Positions 48,588-57,310 of a stretch of 64,000 nucleotides of DNA are shown here, in pieces. The notes under the pieces were generated by a model. That model ran no database searches. It was given only the letters and a program-made list of their open reading frames with translations, and was not told where the DNA came from. The position numbers were made by a program, and so were the translations under genes. Every line of letters starts with the position of its first letter. Within the stretch, counting starts at the first letter, position 1. The stretch is from JAJYTL01 sp046705265 (GTDB taxonomy: Bacteria > Pseudomonadota > Alphaproteobacteria > Ferrovibrionales > Ferrovibrionaceae), in assembly GCA_046705265.1 (NCBI GenBank), contig JBJKQL010000136.1, positions 13,982 to 77,981 of the forward strand. The letters are read 5' to 3'.

Positions 48588-49042
48588 TTGGGGTCGAGGT
48601 CGAGCGGCCGCTGCCGCTTCGCGCCGCAGGAACTGTCCTCACGGCGCTTGAGCGCATTCCCTATGGGCTGATCGCGCTGCTGCCGCGGGCGGCGCTTGCC
48701 CGTATCTTCTGGAATGCCGGATACACCAAGATCTTGAACTGGGACGGCACCCTGTTCCTGTTCTCTTCGATCTACCATGTTCCCTTTTTGCCGCCCGCCC
48801 TTGCTGGCTATCTCGCGACGGCGCTTGAGCTCACCACTCCATGGCTGCTCGTCACCGGTTTCTTCACCCGGATCGCAGCCCTCCTTCTTCTCGGCGAAAC
48901 CCTGGCGATCGAAGTCTTCGTCTTTCCGCAAGCTTGGCCCGATCATTTGACCTGGGCCGCTATGCTCGTGCCCCTGATCGCCTATGGACCGGGCAAGCTC
49001 TCCCTTGATTACCTCATCCGCCGTCGAGTCGAACCGGCGTGA
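48584..49042 (+). CDS. DoxX-family membrane protein of bufferin operon
   Basis: The 152-residue protein has four predicted membrane helices (for example LIALLPRAALARIFWNAGYTKIL and TWAAMLVPLIAYGPGKL). It is a DoxX-type protein, commonly found in bufferin operons, where it may handle quinone or redox chemistry at the membrane. It overlaps the partner gene and ends eight bases before the convergent ABC transporter gene. Confidence 0.88.
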   Translation: MIGVEVERPLPLRAAGTVLTALERIPYGLIALLPRAALARIFWNAGYTKILNWDGTLFLFSSIYHVPFLPPALAGYLATALELTTPWLLVTGFFTRIAALLLLGETLAIEVFVFPQAWPDHLTWAAMLVPLIAYGPGKLSLDYLIRRRVEPA

Positions 49043-49049
49043 GGGTGGT

Positions 49050-50801
49050 TCAGGAGGGCGCGATACCGGCAGCTGCCGGGCTCAGAAGCAGTCGGTTCGC
49101 GGTTTCGCCGCCGCTCACCTCCGCGCGGCGGCTGTGGAACTCGGCAAGCTCCTTGCGATGGGCGATGCTGACGATGGTGATGCCGGGCAGCCGGTCTTTG
49201 AGCGCAGCATATAGGCTCCGTTCGATCGCTTGGTCCACCGAGGATGTCGCCTCGTCCAGGAACACCCAGTCCGGCTTCTTCAAGAGCACGCGGGCAAAGG
49301 CGATGCGCTGTTGTTCGCCGGGCGAAAGCACTTGTGCCCAGTCGCCGATCTCGTCGAGACGATCCACGAAGGCTTCCATCCCGCAATCGATCAAGGCTTG
49401 GCGCTTCGCCTCAGGTGTCGTGAGGTCCGGGGATTCGGGATAGCTCAAGGCCTCTGCCAGCATGCCGATCGGCATATAGGGCTTCTGCGGCAGGAACATC
49501 ACCTTGGCGGCGAGTGGAATTCTGATATGTCCCTTGCCGAACGGCCAGATTCCCGCCAGCGCACGGAAGAGCGTGCTTTTGCCGCTGCCCGAGGCGCCAG
49601 TCACCAAGACCGAATCGCCGGGATTGACAGTGAACGTCACGTTCTCCATCAAGGGTGTGCCGGTCGGCAGTGCGACATCCAATCCATCGACCGCAAGGAC
49701 TGGACTCGACACCGGTTCGACGGCGATCTGATCCTTGGCCTGTTTCATCTCGATCGCGTCCATCTCGCGCCGGAAGGTGACCAAGCGTTCGATCACGGCA
49801 CGCCAGTTCGCGATGTCCGAATAGGAGCTGACGATGAAGGAAAGCGAGCCCTGCACCTGGCCGAAGGCGGACGATATCTGGATCACCGTGCCGAGCGCGA
49901 TCAACTTGGCAAAATAACGAGGGGCCGCCACCACAAATGGAAAGATGACCGCGGCTTGGCCGTAGAAATTGGTCAGCCACGAAAGTTTAAGCTGCCGGAC
50001 CATCAGCTGCCACCAGTTGCTGTAGATCCAGGAAAAGCGCCGACGGAACTCATTGTGCTCGTTGCCCTCGCCGCCATAGAGCGCGACGGCCTCGGCATTT
50101 TCGCGCAACCGCATCATGCTGAAGCGGAAGTCCGCTTCATAGCGCTGCTGGTTGAAGTTGAGCATGACAAGCGGCCGCCCGACCTTGTTGGTGAGCCACG
50201 TGCCGATGACGGCGTAAACCAGGGCGGCCCAGAGCATATAGCCGGGGATGGTGATAGGGAGACCAAAAACCGTGAAGCTTAGCGGACCGGAAAGCTGCCA
50301 CAGAAGTGCGAGAAACGAGAATAAGGTCACCACCGAACTCAAAAGACCGAGTCCGAGGCCAAGCGTCAGACCAACAATCGAATTCAGGTCCTCGCTGATG
50401 CGTTGATCCGGGTTGTCGGTGCTGCTCCCGCGAATCTGCAGCTGATAATAGGTCCGGTCTCTGAGCCATGAATCGAGGTAGCGCTCGGTCATCCAGCGGC
50501 GCCAGCGGATTTGCAGCATGCGATTGAGATAGCTCTGGTAAACCGCAAGTATGATGAAAATCGCCGCCAAAACGCAGAACCGAAACAACTGATACTTGAA
50601 AGCGGAGAAATTATACTTCTGCATCGCGTCATAGAACAATTTGTACCAATCTGTGATCAAGACGCTGACATAGACTTGACCGAGACTCATCGCGATGATG
50701 ACCGTAAGAAGGCCGCGCGCCGACCAACGTTCCTCGGACGACCAGTAGGGACGAATCAGCTTCCAGAATTCGCGCCACGGGAAACGGTTGTTTTTCGACA
50801 T
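49050..50801 (-). CDS. SbmA/BacA-type ABC transporter (YddA/BclA family)
   Basis: The 583-residue protein is a half-transporter. Its N-terminal SbmA-like membrane domain (residues ~1-340, including TERYLDSWLRDRTYYQLQIRGSSTDNPDQRISED) is fused to an ATPase with Walker A GASGSGKST, signature LSPGEQQRIAFARVLL and Walker B DWVFLDEATSS. Relatives transport peptides, B12 or long-chain fatty acids. AAGGAG precedes the ATG. It is convergent with the bufferin operon, which would fit peptide handling, but this is only proximity. Confidence 0.88.
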   Translation of the reverse strand: MSKNNRFPWREFWKLIRPYWSSEERWSARGLLTVIIAMSLGQVYVSVLITDWYKLFYDAMQKYNFSAFKYQLFRFCVLAAIFIILAVYQSYLNRMLQIRWRRWMTERYLDSWLRDRTYYQLQIRGSSTDNPDQRISEDLNSIVGLTLGLGLGLLSSVVTLFSFLALLWQLSGPLSFTVFGLPITIPGYMLWAALVYAVIGTWLTNKVGRPLVMLNFNQQRYEADFRFSMMRLRENAEAVALYGGEGNEHNEFRRRFSWIYSNWWQLMVRQLKLSWLTNFYGQAAVIFPFVVAAPRYFAKLIALGTVIQISSAFGQVQGSLSFIVSSYSDIANWRAVIERLVTFRREMDAIEMKQAKDQIAVEPVSSPVLAVDGLDVALPTGTPLMENVTFTVNPGDSVLVTGASGSGKSTLFRALAGIWPFGKGHIRIPLAAKVMFLPQKPYMPIGMLAEALSYPESPDLTTPEAKRQALIDCGMEAFVDRLDEIGDWAQVLSPGEQQRIAFARVLLKKPDWVFLDEATSSVDQAIERSLYAALKDRLPGITIVSIAHRKELAEFHSRRAEVSGGETANRLLLSPAAAGIAPS

Positions 50802-51117
50802 GCTTTGGGCTCCTTATACGGATGCAGCCGTGCCGCTTACGCAACGATGACCGGTCTCGGGGCGGTGAATGTCGCGGCCGAGTGGGGCAAAATAATGGCC
50901 CCTGCATTTGACGCCAAAGGCCACCCCCCAAGAGCCTGCGGCCCGCTATCCGAGCCCGCGAGACTATGCCGAAGGGCTTCGTTCGGCCGCAATGCAGAAG
51001 CCCGAGTCTTACGTAACTTTAATCCTGTCGTCACCTCGCGGTGAGGCGGGCAGCTTTATAGCAACAAGCAACGCTCGAACCAACCTCTCGCCTATCTGCA
51101 ATGCACGGAGCGACGTT
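50802..51117. other. Intergenic region, ABC transporter / degP
   Basis: This 316-base divergent region shows no reliable gene. An open frame from 50908 runs in frame into degP, but its first 70 codons have no family support. No clear heat-shock or envelope-stress promoter is recognised. Confidence 0.4.
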
Positions 51118-52662
51118 ATGTATCGACAGTTGAAGACAGTGATAGGGCGCATCATGGGTCGGCCGCACCTTTTGCGGGACGGGCTCGCGGCCATCGGCGC
51201 CGCCGCCTTGATTGCCGCAAGCGTTGCGGCCGCAAGGTTTTACACGGTAAATCCTGCGAGCGCGGCGCCGGTGCAGCCGCCGCCGGGGTCGGAAGCCGGC
51301 TATCCTCGGAGCTTCGCGCCGCTCGTCCGGGCGGTGTCGCCGGCGGTGGTGAACATTTCCAGCACGGCGAAGCTATCGGTCCCCGATTTTGAGAGCGAGC
51401 AGGGCGTTCCGCCGTTTCCGCCCGGCTCTCCCTTCGGTCAGCTGTTTCGCAAGTTCTTCCAACAGCAATTCGGCAATGCCAACGAAAAAGTGACCTCGCT
51501 CGGGTCGGGTTTCATCATCGATCCCTCGGGCTATGTCGTGACCAACAACCACGTCATTGCCAATGCGACTCATATCAAGGTCATTCTGAACGACGGCCAG
51601 ACCTTCCCGGCCAAACTTATTGGCCACGATCCGAAGACTGACCTCGCGCTCTTGAAGTTCAATCCCGGGAAGCCGATGCCCTATGTCAAATGGGGCAACT
51701 CGGACAGTGCCAAGGTCGGCGACTGGGTACTCGCGATCGGTAATCCCTTTGGTCTTGGCGGCACCGTGACTGCCGGCATCGTCTCGGCTCGCGGCCGCAA
51801 CCTGAACCGCGGTCCCTTCGACGATTATCTGCAGGTCGACGCGCCGATCAACAAAGGCAATTCCGGCGGCCCGTTGTTCAACCTCAAGGGCGAGGTGATC
51901 GGCATCAACACGGCGATCATCACGCCGAACGGCGGCAGCGTTGGCATCGGCTTCTCGATCCCGTCAAACGAGGCCGCTCCGGTCGTCGCGCAGCTCAAGA
52001 AATTCGGCCACGTGAAGCGCGGCTGGCTCGGCGTCAGCATTCAGACGGTGACGCCGGCGATCGCCGAGAGTCTCGGTCTCAGCACGCCTCATGGTGCATT
52101 GGTGGCCCAGGTGATGCCGAATACGCCGGCGGAGCGGGCTGGCCTCAAGCAAGGCGACGTCATCGTCGCGTTCAACGGCAAGCCGGTGAAGGAGATGCAC
52201 GATCTGCCGCTTATCGTGGCCGATACGCCGGCCGGCAAGACCGTTCCCATCGAGGTGGTCCGGGACGGCAAGACACTCACCTTGCACGCTACCATCGCCG
52301 AGATGAAGCCGGGTCAGGAAGTTGCGTCCGCCGAGGAAGGCGGTAACGGGCAGACATCGCCGGTTCATTCGCTCGGCCTTGCGCTCGCGCCGCTCAATAG
52401 CCAGACCCGCCAACGCTTTCACGTCGACAAGTCGGTCACGGGTGTCATCATTGTCGGCGTGCAAGACGGCAGTGTAGCGGCATCCCAAGGTCTACAGCCT
52501 GGCGACGTGATTGTCCGCGTTGGTAGTGAATCCGTTACTGAGCCGGAACAGGTCAAGAGCAAGTTTGCGGCCGCTATCAAGGAGAAGAAGAAGTCGATCC
52601 TTGTTCTCCTTGATCGGGGTGGTCACGATCTCTTTGTGGCCTTGAACCCGAAAAAGTCCTAA
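51118..52662 (+). CDS. degP: DegP-type periplasmic serine protease
   Basis: The 514-residue protein has an N-terminal signal anchor (AAIGAAALIAASVAAARFY), a trypsin-like domain with catalytic His in TNNHVI, Asp in KTDLALLKF and Ser in NKGNSGGPLF, and two PDZ domains (GWLGVSIQTV and the C-terminal GLQPGDVIVRVG). It degrades or refolds misfolded envelope proteins. GGAG precedes the chosen ATG. A strong terminator follows. Confidence 0.94.
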   Translation: MYRQLKTVIGRIMGRPHLLRDGLAAIGAAALIAASVAAARFYTVNPASAAPVQPPPGSEAGYPRSFAPLVRAVSPAVVNISSTAKLSVPDFESEQGVPPFPPGSPFGQLFRKFFQQQFGNANEKVTSLGSGFIIDPSGYVVTNNHVIANATHIKVILNDGQTFPAKLIGHDPKTDLALLKFNPGKPMPYVKWGNSDSAKVGDWVLAIGNPFGLGGTVTAGIVSARGRNLNRGPFDDYLQVDAPINKGNSGGPLFNLKGEVIGINTAIITPNGGSVGIGFSIPSNEAAPVVAQLKKFGHVKRGWLGVSIQTVTPAIAESLGLSTPHGALVAQVMPNTPAERAGLKQGDVIVAFNGKPVKEMHDLPLIVADTPAGKTVPIEVVRDGKTLTLHATIAEMKPGQEVASAEEGGNGQTSPVHSLGLALAPLNSQTRQRFHVDKSVTGVIIVGVQDGSVAASQGLQPGDVIVRVGSESVTEPEQVKSKFAAAIKEKKKSILVLLDRGGHDLFVALNPKKS

Positions 52663-52673
52663 GCGACCGCCTT

Positions 52674-52716
52674 GGCCGGAGCGAGAGCCCCCCTCGCTCC
52701 GGCCTTTTTTCTTTTT
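52674..52716 (+). terminator. Rho-independent terminator of degP
   Basis: GGCCGGAGCGAG (52674-52685) and CTCGCTCCGGCC (52693-52704) form a perfect 12-pair stem with a 7-base loop, followed by TTTTTT and a further T run. This is a textbook intrinsic terminator 12 bases after the degP stop. Confidence 0.9.
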
Positions 52717-52999
52717 AAGCGAATGCCTTGAGGATGAACGTGGCCCCCCAGGCGGGGCCTTTTTGCGAAAGGAAGGAGGCGCCGTTTCCTTTGTCAAAGG
52801 AGATCCGACTGTCCAATGTATCAAGGCTCGTTTTCGTGTTTCAAACCGCCAGATTTATTTTGTCATCGTTTTTTCTTGCGTGAGTCATAAACAGCCGCTC
52901 CAGGAATGCCTCCCTTTTTTACGTTGTAGCTGGGCGGCGCACGGAGTACCGAGATGAGATTGCTGCTCAAGGATTCGTGAGAGAGACGAAAAGCGAGGC
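52717..52999. other. Intergenic region before dedA
   Basis: The region contains a second hairpin: GGCCCC (52742-52747) pairs with GGGGCC (52754-52759), followed by TTTTT. It may be a back-up terminator. The segment 52850-52930 is T-rich. No gene is seen. Confidence 0.4.
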
Positions 53000-53596
53000 G
53001 TGGCGGATATGGCTTTGACGACAGCGATTAGCGGCCTGCTGACAGCGGCAAGCGCGAATACCGGCGTGATGCCGGCTGCAATCATCGCTGGGACGTTCAT
53101 CCTGGAGGACGCTTCGACGATCATCGTCGCCGCTCTCGCCGCCGAAGGAAAGATCTCGGTAGCGCTAGCGCTCCTTTCTCTTTATGTGGGCATCATTCTC
53201 GGTGACCTTGGTCTCTATGCTCTTGGCCGTCTGGCCGTCAACCATGGCTGGGCCAGGCGACTTGCCGACCGGCGGGAGGTAAGACCCCTTGGGGACTGGC
53301 TCGATGGCCGCTTGATGGTGACGATCTTTGTCGCGCGATTCATGCCGGGGCTACGCCTGCCGACATATACGGCGAGCGGCTTCTTTCGTACGTCTTTTCA
53401 TCGCTTTGCCCTCGCCGTCGTGGCCGCGACGGCGATCTGGACGAGCCTCCTCTTTACCGTTTCCTTCCTCTTTGGCACCGTTGCGGCCAGAATTCTCGGC
53501 GGCTGGCTCTGGGGTGTCGTCGCGTGTCTTGTCCTCGCGCTGTTCCTTCTCAGTCGCAAGAATATGCAGCGGCCTGACGCGCCGAATGGCCGCTAA
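53000..53596 (+). CDS. DedA-family membrane protein
   Basis: The 198-residue protein has the VTT/DedA architecture: reentrant-type segment (AGTFILEDASTIIVAAL), GDLGLYALGRLA, the conserved VARFMPGLRLPTYTASG and several membrane helices. DedA proteins are lipid-carrier or phospholipid flippase/transport proteins. GTG at 53000 is the start, with an ATG three codons on as alternative. It is 15 bases before an ATP-grasp gene, forming a likely operon. Confidence 0.85.
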   Translation: MADMALTTAISGLLTAASANTGVMPAAIIAGTFILEDASTIIVAALAAEGKISVALALLSLYVGIILGDLGLYALGRLAVNHGWARRLADRREVRPLGDWLDGRLMVTIFVARFMPGLRLPTYTASGFFRTSFHRFALAVVAATAIWTSLLFTVSFLFGTVAARILGGWLWGVVACLVLALFLLSRKNMQRPDAPNGR

Positions 53597-53611
53597 GCGG
53601 ATATACCACCA

Positions 53612-54748
53612 ATGACCATTCTCCATTCTTCGCAAGGGACTTCCGACGAGGCCGGCGGCGGAGATTCCGGCGGAAGCGAACCAATGGCCGAGCGAGCCCT
53701 TTCGCCGTTCGAGTTCGCCCCTGCCGCGCTGTTTTATTTTCCGGTCGCCGCTTACTGGGCTTGGCTTTCGCTGCGGCACCGCAGCTTCACCCTTCCCACG
53801 CTTGCCAATCCTGCGATTACGGCGGGTGGCCTATGCGGTGAGTCGAAGGTCGACGTTCTCAATCTTTTTGGGCCGTCCGGCCGCGCCTGTGTCGCGCCCT
53901 TTGTGAGCGTTGTCGTTAATGACGATATCGCATACACGGTGCAAAAAGCGGTAACCGCTCTGGCGGCTGCCGAGATCGGGTTCCCCATCGTGGCCAAGCC
54001 GGACGTCGGGCGTCGCGGGAACGGGGTCCGTCCCGTTGAGGACATCGATCAGCTCGCGCGCTATATCGCGCTTTATCCGCGCGGGCATCGTGTCGTCTTA
54101 CAAAAGCGTATCCTATACGAGCACGAGGCGGGAGTATTCTATGTCCGGCTGCCTGGTGAGGCGGAGGGCGAAATCCTTTCGCTTACGCTGAAGCACTTTC
54201 CAGAAGTCGTCGGTGACGGCCGTTCCACCATCAAGGCCTTGATTCTTCGCGATCGCCGCGCCGGACGTGTCCCAAATCTTTACCTCCCGCGCCTGAAAAA
54301 ACATCTCGACCGCGTCCTTCGTGACGGTGAGCGGTTTTCGTTGGTCTTCACGGGCAATCACTGCAAAGGCGCCATCTTCGAGGATGGCCGAGACTGCATT
54401 ACGGAGCCGCTGCGTAACCGGTTCGATCGGATTTCGCAAGAGATGCCTGGATTCCATTTCGGGCGTTTCGACATCCGCTTTCGATCGCTGGAGGATTTGC
54501 GCCGCGCCGAGGCGTTCAGCATTGTCGAGGTCAACGGAGCAGGTAGTGAGGCCACCCATATTTGGGACCGCCGCACGAAGCTCACCGAGGCCTATGGGGC
54601 GCTCTGCCAGCAAATTCGCATCGCCTTCGAGATCGGCGCCGTCTATCGCGGCCAGGGACTGAAGCCCATGACGAGTGTGGCGCTTCTGCGGCTGTTTCTC
54701 GCCGAGCGACGATTGATGGAGACCTATCCGACGCAGGAATATGACTGA
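53612..54748 (+). CDS. ATP-grasp enzyme of unknown substrate
   Basis: The 378-residue protein has an ATP-grasp core in the middle: IGFPIVAKPDVGRRGNGV (ATP-binding Lys and Gly-loop), HRVVLQKRILYEHEAGVFYVRLP and a metal-binding end in FSIVEVNGAGSEATHIWD. An N-terminal hydrophobic patch (FEFAPAALFYFPVAAYWAWLSL) suggests membrane association. It is probably a carboxylate-amine ligase acting with the upstream DedA protein, for instance on a membrane-linked acceptor. The substrate is unknown. Confidence 0.75.
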   Translation: MTILHSSQGTSDEAGGGDSGGSEPMAERALSPFEFAPAALFYFPVAAYWAWLSLRHRSFTLPTLANPAITAGGLCGESKVDVLNLFGPSGRACVAPFVSVVVNDDIAYTVQKAVTALAAAEIGFPIVAKPDVGRRGNGVRPVEDIDQLARYIALYPRGHRVVLQKRILYEHEAGVFYVRLPGEAEGEILSLTLKHFPEVVGDGRSTIKALILRDRRAGRVPNLYLPRLKKHLDRVLRDGERFSLVFTGNHCKGAIFEDGRDCITEPLRNRFDRISQEMPGFHFGRFDIRFRSLEDLRRAEAFSIVEVNGAGSEATHIWDRRTKLTEAYGALCQQIRIAFEIGAVYRGQGLKPMTSVALLRLFLAERRLMETYPTQEYD

Positions 54749-54850
54749 ACCGGCCGCACCCCGACCCAAGAAAAGCGAGCAGAGGTAGCTCCAGAGGAAT
54801 TCGATTCACCGGTATTTCGATCAGCGATGCGGGCGTGGACCCGAAGCGTC

Positions 54851-56230
54851 TCAAGCCAGTTGCTTCGGTAGGCTCAAGATCACGCGCAAGCCGGGATCCG
54901 CGTCCTCGAGACGCAGCGTGCCGCCATGCAGCTTCGTTACGGCGGCGGCCAGGCTCAGGCCAAGGCCGCTTCCCGGCGTGTGGCGGCTTTGGTCAAGCCG
55001 GACAAAACGCTCGAGAACCTTGGTCCGCGCCGCCTCGGGAATGCCGGGGCCGGTATCGGTAACGATGAGATTGGCGTCGCTAGTGCCGCTTGTGACTCGG
55101 ATCGTGATGCGCCCACCGGGCTTCGTGTATTTGATCGCGTTGTCGATCAGATTGGCAAGCGCTTGCGAAATGAGGTGCCGATCGCCCACAACTATCGGTT
55201 CGGCGGTAAAATCTTGAGTGAGCGTCAGGCCCTTGTCTTCGGCAAGGGGCAGATAGAGTTCGGCGACGTCGCGCGCAAGGTCCGCGAGACCGAGCGGTTG
55301 CAGCGCTGTGCGCGCCGTGCCCGCTTCGGCCTGGGCGATCGAGAGGAGCGCATTGAAGGTCCCGAGCAATTCGTCGATCTCGGCGATCGACTGTTCGATA
55401 TCCTGGCGCCGCGGGCTGTCAACGGGCTCATTCAGCATCGCGAGCTCGAGGCGGCTCCGTAGCCGATTGAGCGGACTCCGAAGATCGTGGGCAATATTGT
55501 CGGTAACCGTGCGCATGCCAGTCATCAGACTTTCGATTCGCTCCAGCATGCGGTTCAGATTCTGCGCCAGCTCGTCGAATTCGTCGCCGCGGCGGCTGAC
55601 CGGTACCCGGCGATCCAGGCTACCGCGAAGAATCTCAGCGCTGGTCCGGTTGATGACGTCAAGACGACGCAGCAGGCCTCGGCCGGTCGCAAGTCCACCG
55701 ACAAGACCGACGACGAGCAGCACGCCCATCGCCGCCGAAAGAGATTCGATGATGATGGCGCGAAAACGGCGTCGCTCGCGGAGATCGCGCCCAACCAGGA
55801 GGTTATAGCCACCGGCAAGCCGAAAGGCGCGGGCGCGCGCAATCGATGTCGTCTGATCCTTGATCCCAGTCGGCCGGATGGCGAATTCCAGCCACCCTTG
55901 CTTGTTTGGCCGAACCGCCGGCCAGCCATGCAGATTGCCGATCAAGGGGGTAAAATCGGGATTCGTCAGAAGGTAGATATTGCCCTCTTGGCGCAATGTT
56001 TCGATCCGGAGCTTGATCGATTCCGTCAGCGCCTTAAGCCCGCCCGATTGGTATTGCTCGACCAGGGCAAGAATTTCCGAATCAATCGTGGCATCCGCTT
56101 GCCGATCGATGACCGGTACGGTGGTCCAATAGATAAAGCCGAGCAGGATCAGCCCCGACAGGGCGAAGATCGCCGTATAGACGAGGGCGAGTCGAAACGC
56201 GGAGGTATGAAGCGGGCTAGGTTTGCGCAC
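54851..56230 (-). CDS. Membrane sensor histidine kinase
   Basis: The 459-residue kinase has two membrane helices (residues ~14-36 and ~160-185) around a periplasmic sensor, then a HAMP domain. The phospho-acceptor His is in DNIAHDLRSPLNRLRS, and the ATPase domain shows ALANLIDNAIKYT (N box), VTDTGPGIPE (G1) and GSGLGLSLAAAVTKLHGG (G2). It starts with GTG and overlaps the response regulator gene by 14 bases. The signal is unknown. Confidence 0.92.
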   Translation of the reverse strand: MRKPSPLHTSAFRLALVYTAIFALSGLILLGFIYWTTVPVIDRQADATIDSEILALVEQYQSGGLKALTESIKLRIETLRQEGNIYLLTNPDFTPLIGNLHGWPAVRPNKQGWLEFAIRPTGIKDQTTSIARARAFRLAGGYNLLVGRDLRERRRFRAIIIESLSAAMGVLLVVGLVGGLATGRGLLRRLDVINRTSAEILRGSLDRRVPVSRRGDEFDELAQNLNRMLERIESLMTGMRTVTDNIAHDLRSPLNRLRSRLELAMLNEPVDSPRRQDIEQSIAEIDELLGTFNALLSIAQAEAGTARTALQPLGLADLARDVAELYLPLAEDKGLTLTQDFTAEPIVVGDRHLISQALANLIDNAIKYTKPGGRITIRVTSGTSDANLIVTDTGPGIPEAARTKVLERFVRLDQSRHTPGSGLGLSLAAAVTKLHGGTLRLEDADPGLRVILSLPKQLA

Positions 56231-56894
56231 GAAGGCAATAGCCGGCGCCGCGCACGGTCTGAATCAGTGCCGGCGCAAAGTCACGGTCGATCTTCTGGCG
56301 CAGCCGGCTGATGTGTACGTCGATAACGTTGGTCTGCGGATCGAAGTGATAGTCCCATACATTCTCAAGCAGCATGGTCCGCGTCACCACTTGTCCGGCG
56401 TGACGCAGCAGATATTCCAAGAGGCGAAACTCCCGCGGCTGGAGATCGATTTCACGGCCAGCCCGCTTCACCGTGCGGGCTAGAAGATCCATTTCGAGAT
56501 CGGCGCATGCGAGCTTGGCCTGGCCGGCGGCCGCATTGCCACGCCGCACAATAGCGTCGAGGCGTGCGAGCAGCTCGGCAAACGCGAAGGGTTTGGTGAG
56601 GTAATCGTCGCCGCCAGCCTTGAGTCCTTCAACCCGATCGTCAACTTCACCACGGGCGCTCAAGAAAAGCGCCGGAGTGGTTCGACCGCGGGCCCTGATC
56701 TCCCGTATCAGAGAGACGCCGTCCATGCCTGGCAACATGCGATCGACGATAAGGGCATCGTAGGTCTCGCTCGCGGCCATTGCCAGTCCTTCCTGCCCGT
56801 CGGCCACGTGATCGACGGTATGGCCGCTTTCCTTCAATCCCTTGACGATATAACTCGCCGCCTGCCGATCATCTTCGATCAGAAGAACACGCAT
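56217..56894 (-). CDS. OmpR-family response regulator
   Basis: The 225-residue regulator has a receiver domain (acidic pair in LLIEDDRQ, phospho-Asp in DALIVDRMLPGMDG, Lys in YLTKPFAFAELL) and a C-terminal OmpR winged helix (REFRLLEYLLRHAGQVVTRTMLLENVWDYHFDPQTNVIDVHISRLRQKID). The upstream in-frame extension to 56993 lacks receiver homology, so ATG at 56894 is used. Partner of the histidine kinase encoded downstream. Confidence 0.93.
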   Translation of the reverse strand: MRVLLIEDDRQAASYIVKGLKESGHTVDHVADGQEGLAMAASETYDALIVDRMLPGMDGVSLIREIRARGRTTPALFLSARGEVDDRVEGLKAGGDDYLTKPFAFAELLARLDAIVRRGNAAAGQAKLACADLEMDLLARTVKRAGREIDLQPREFRLLEYLLRHAGQVVTRTMLLENVWDYHFDPQTNVIDVHISRLRQKIDRDFAPALIQTVRGAGYCLRAQT

Positions 56895-56962
56895 CACAGC
56901 ACCATATCCGGTGTTTTCTTTTTGTCGACCTCTGGAATGAACTGAGGTTTGGTCCCGACGCC

Positions 56963-57310
56963 CTATTCTATGCCCGCATGACCGGCGCGGCACATCCCCG
57001 CCGCCGGTGGCGCCGATGACGCCATCGGGGCTACTCGTCTGTCGGGCGTGATCATCTCTTCATAGAGAGAGCGCGCTTCCGCCGGGGGCCCGCGACGTCG
57101 CCCGGACTGCAGGACGCGTACCACTCGGATGCCGCTACCTTGCGGGAACGTCAGCACGTCGCCAGGCTTTACCGGCGCCGCCGGTTTGTTCACGGCGACG
57201 CGGTTGACGCGCACGCGGCCGGCTTGGACGAAACGCGCCGCATCGCTCCGGCTCCTGCAAAAGCGTCCATACCATAGCCATTTGTCGAGGCGAATCGAGT
57301 CCTCGTTCAT
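56963..57310 (-). CDS. hslR: S4-domain RNA-binding protein (Hsp15-like)
   Basis: The 115-residue protein begins with an S4 domain: IRLDKWLWYGRFCRSRSDAARFVQAGRVRVNRVAVNKPAAPVKPGDVLTF. Hsp15 binds stalled 50S-nascent-chain complexes. The C-terminus differs from E. coli Hsp15. It overlaps the helicase stop by four bases (ATGA), so the pair are coupled. Confidence 0.88.
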   Translation of the reverse strand: MNEDSIRLDKWLWYGRFCRSRSDAARFVQAGRVRVNRVAVNKPAAPVKPGDVLTFPQGSGIRVVRVLQSGRRRGPPAEARSLYEEMITPDRRVAPMASSAPPAAGMCRAGHAGIE

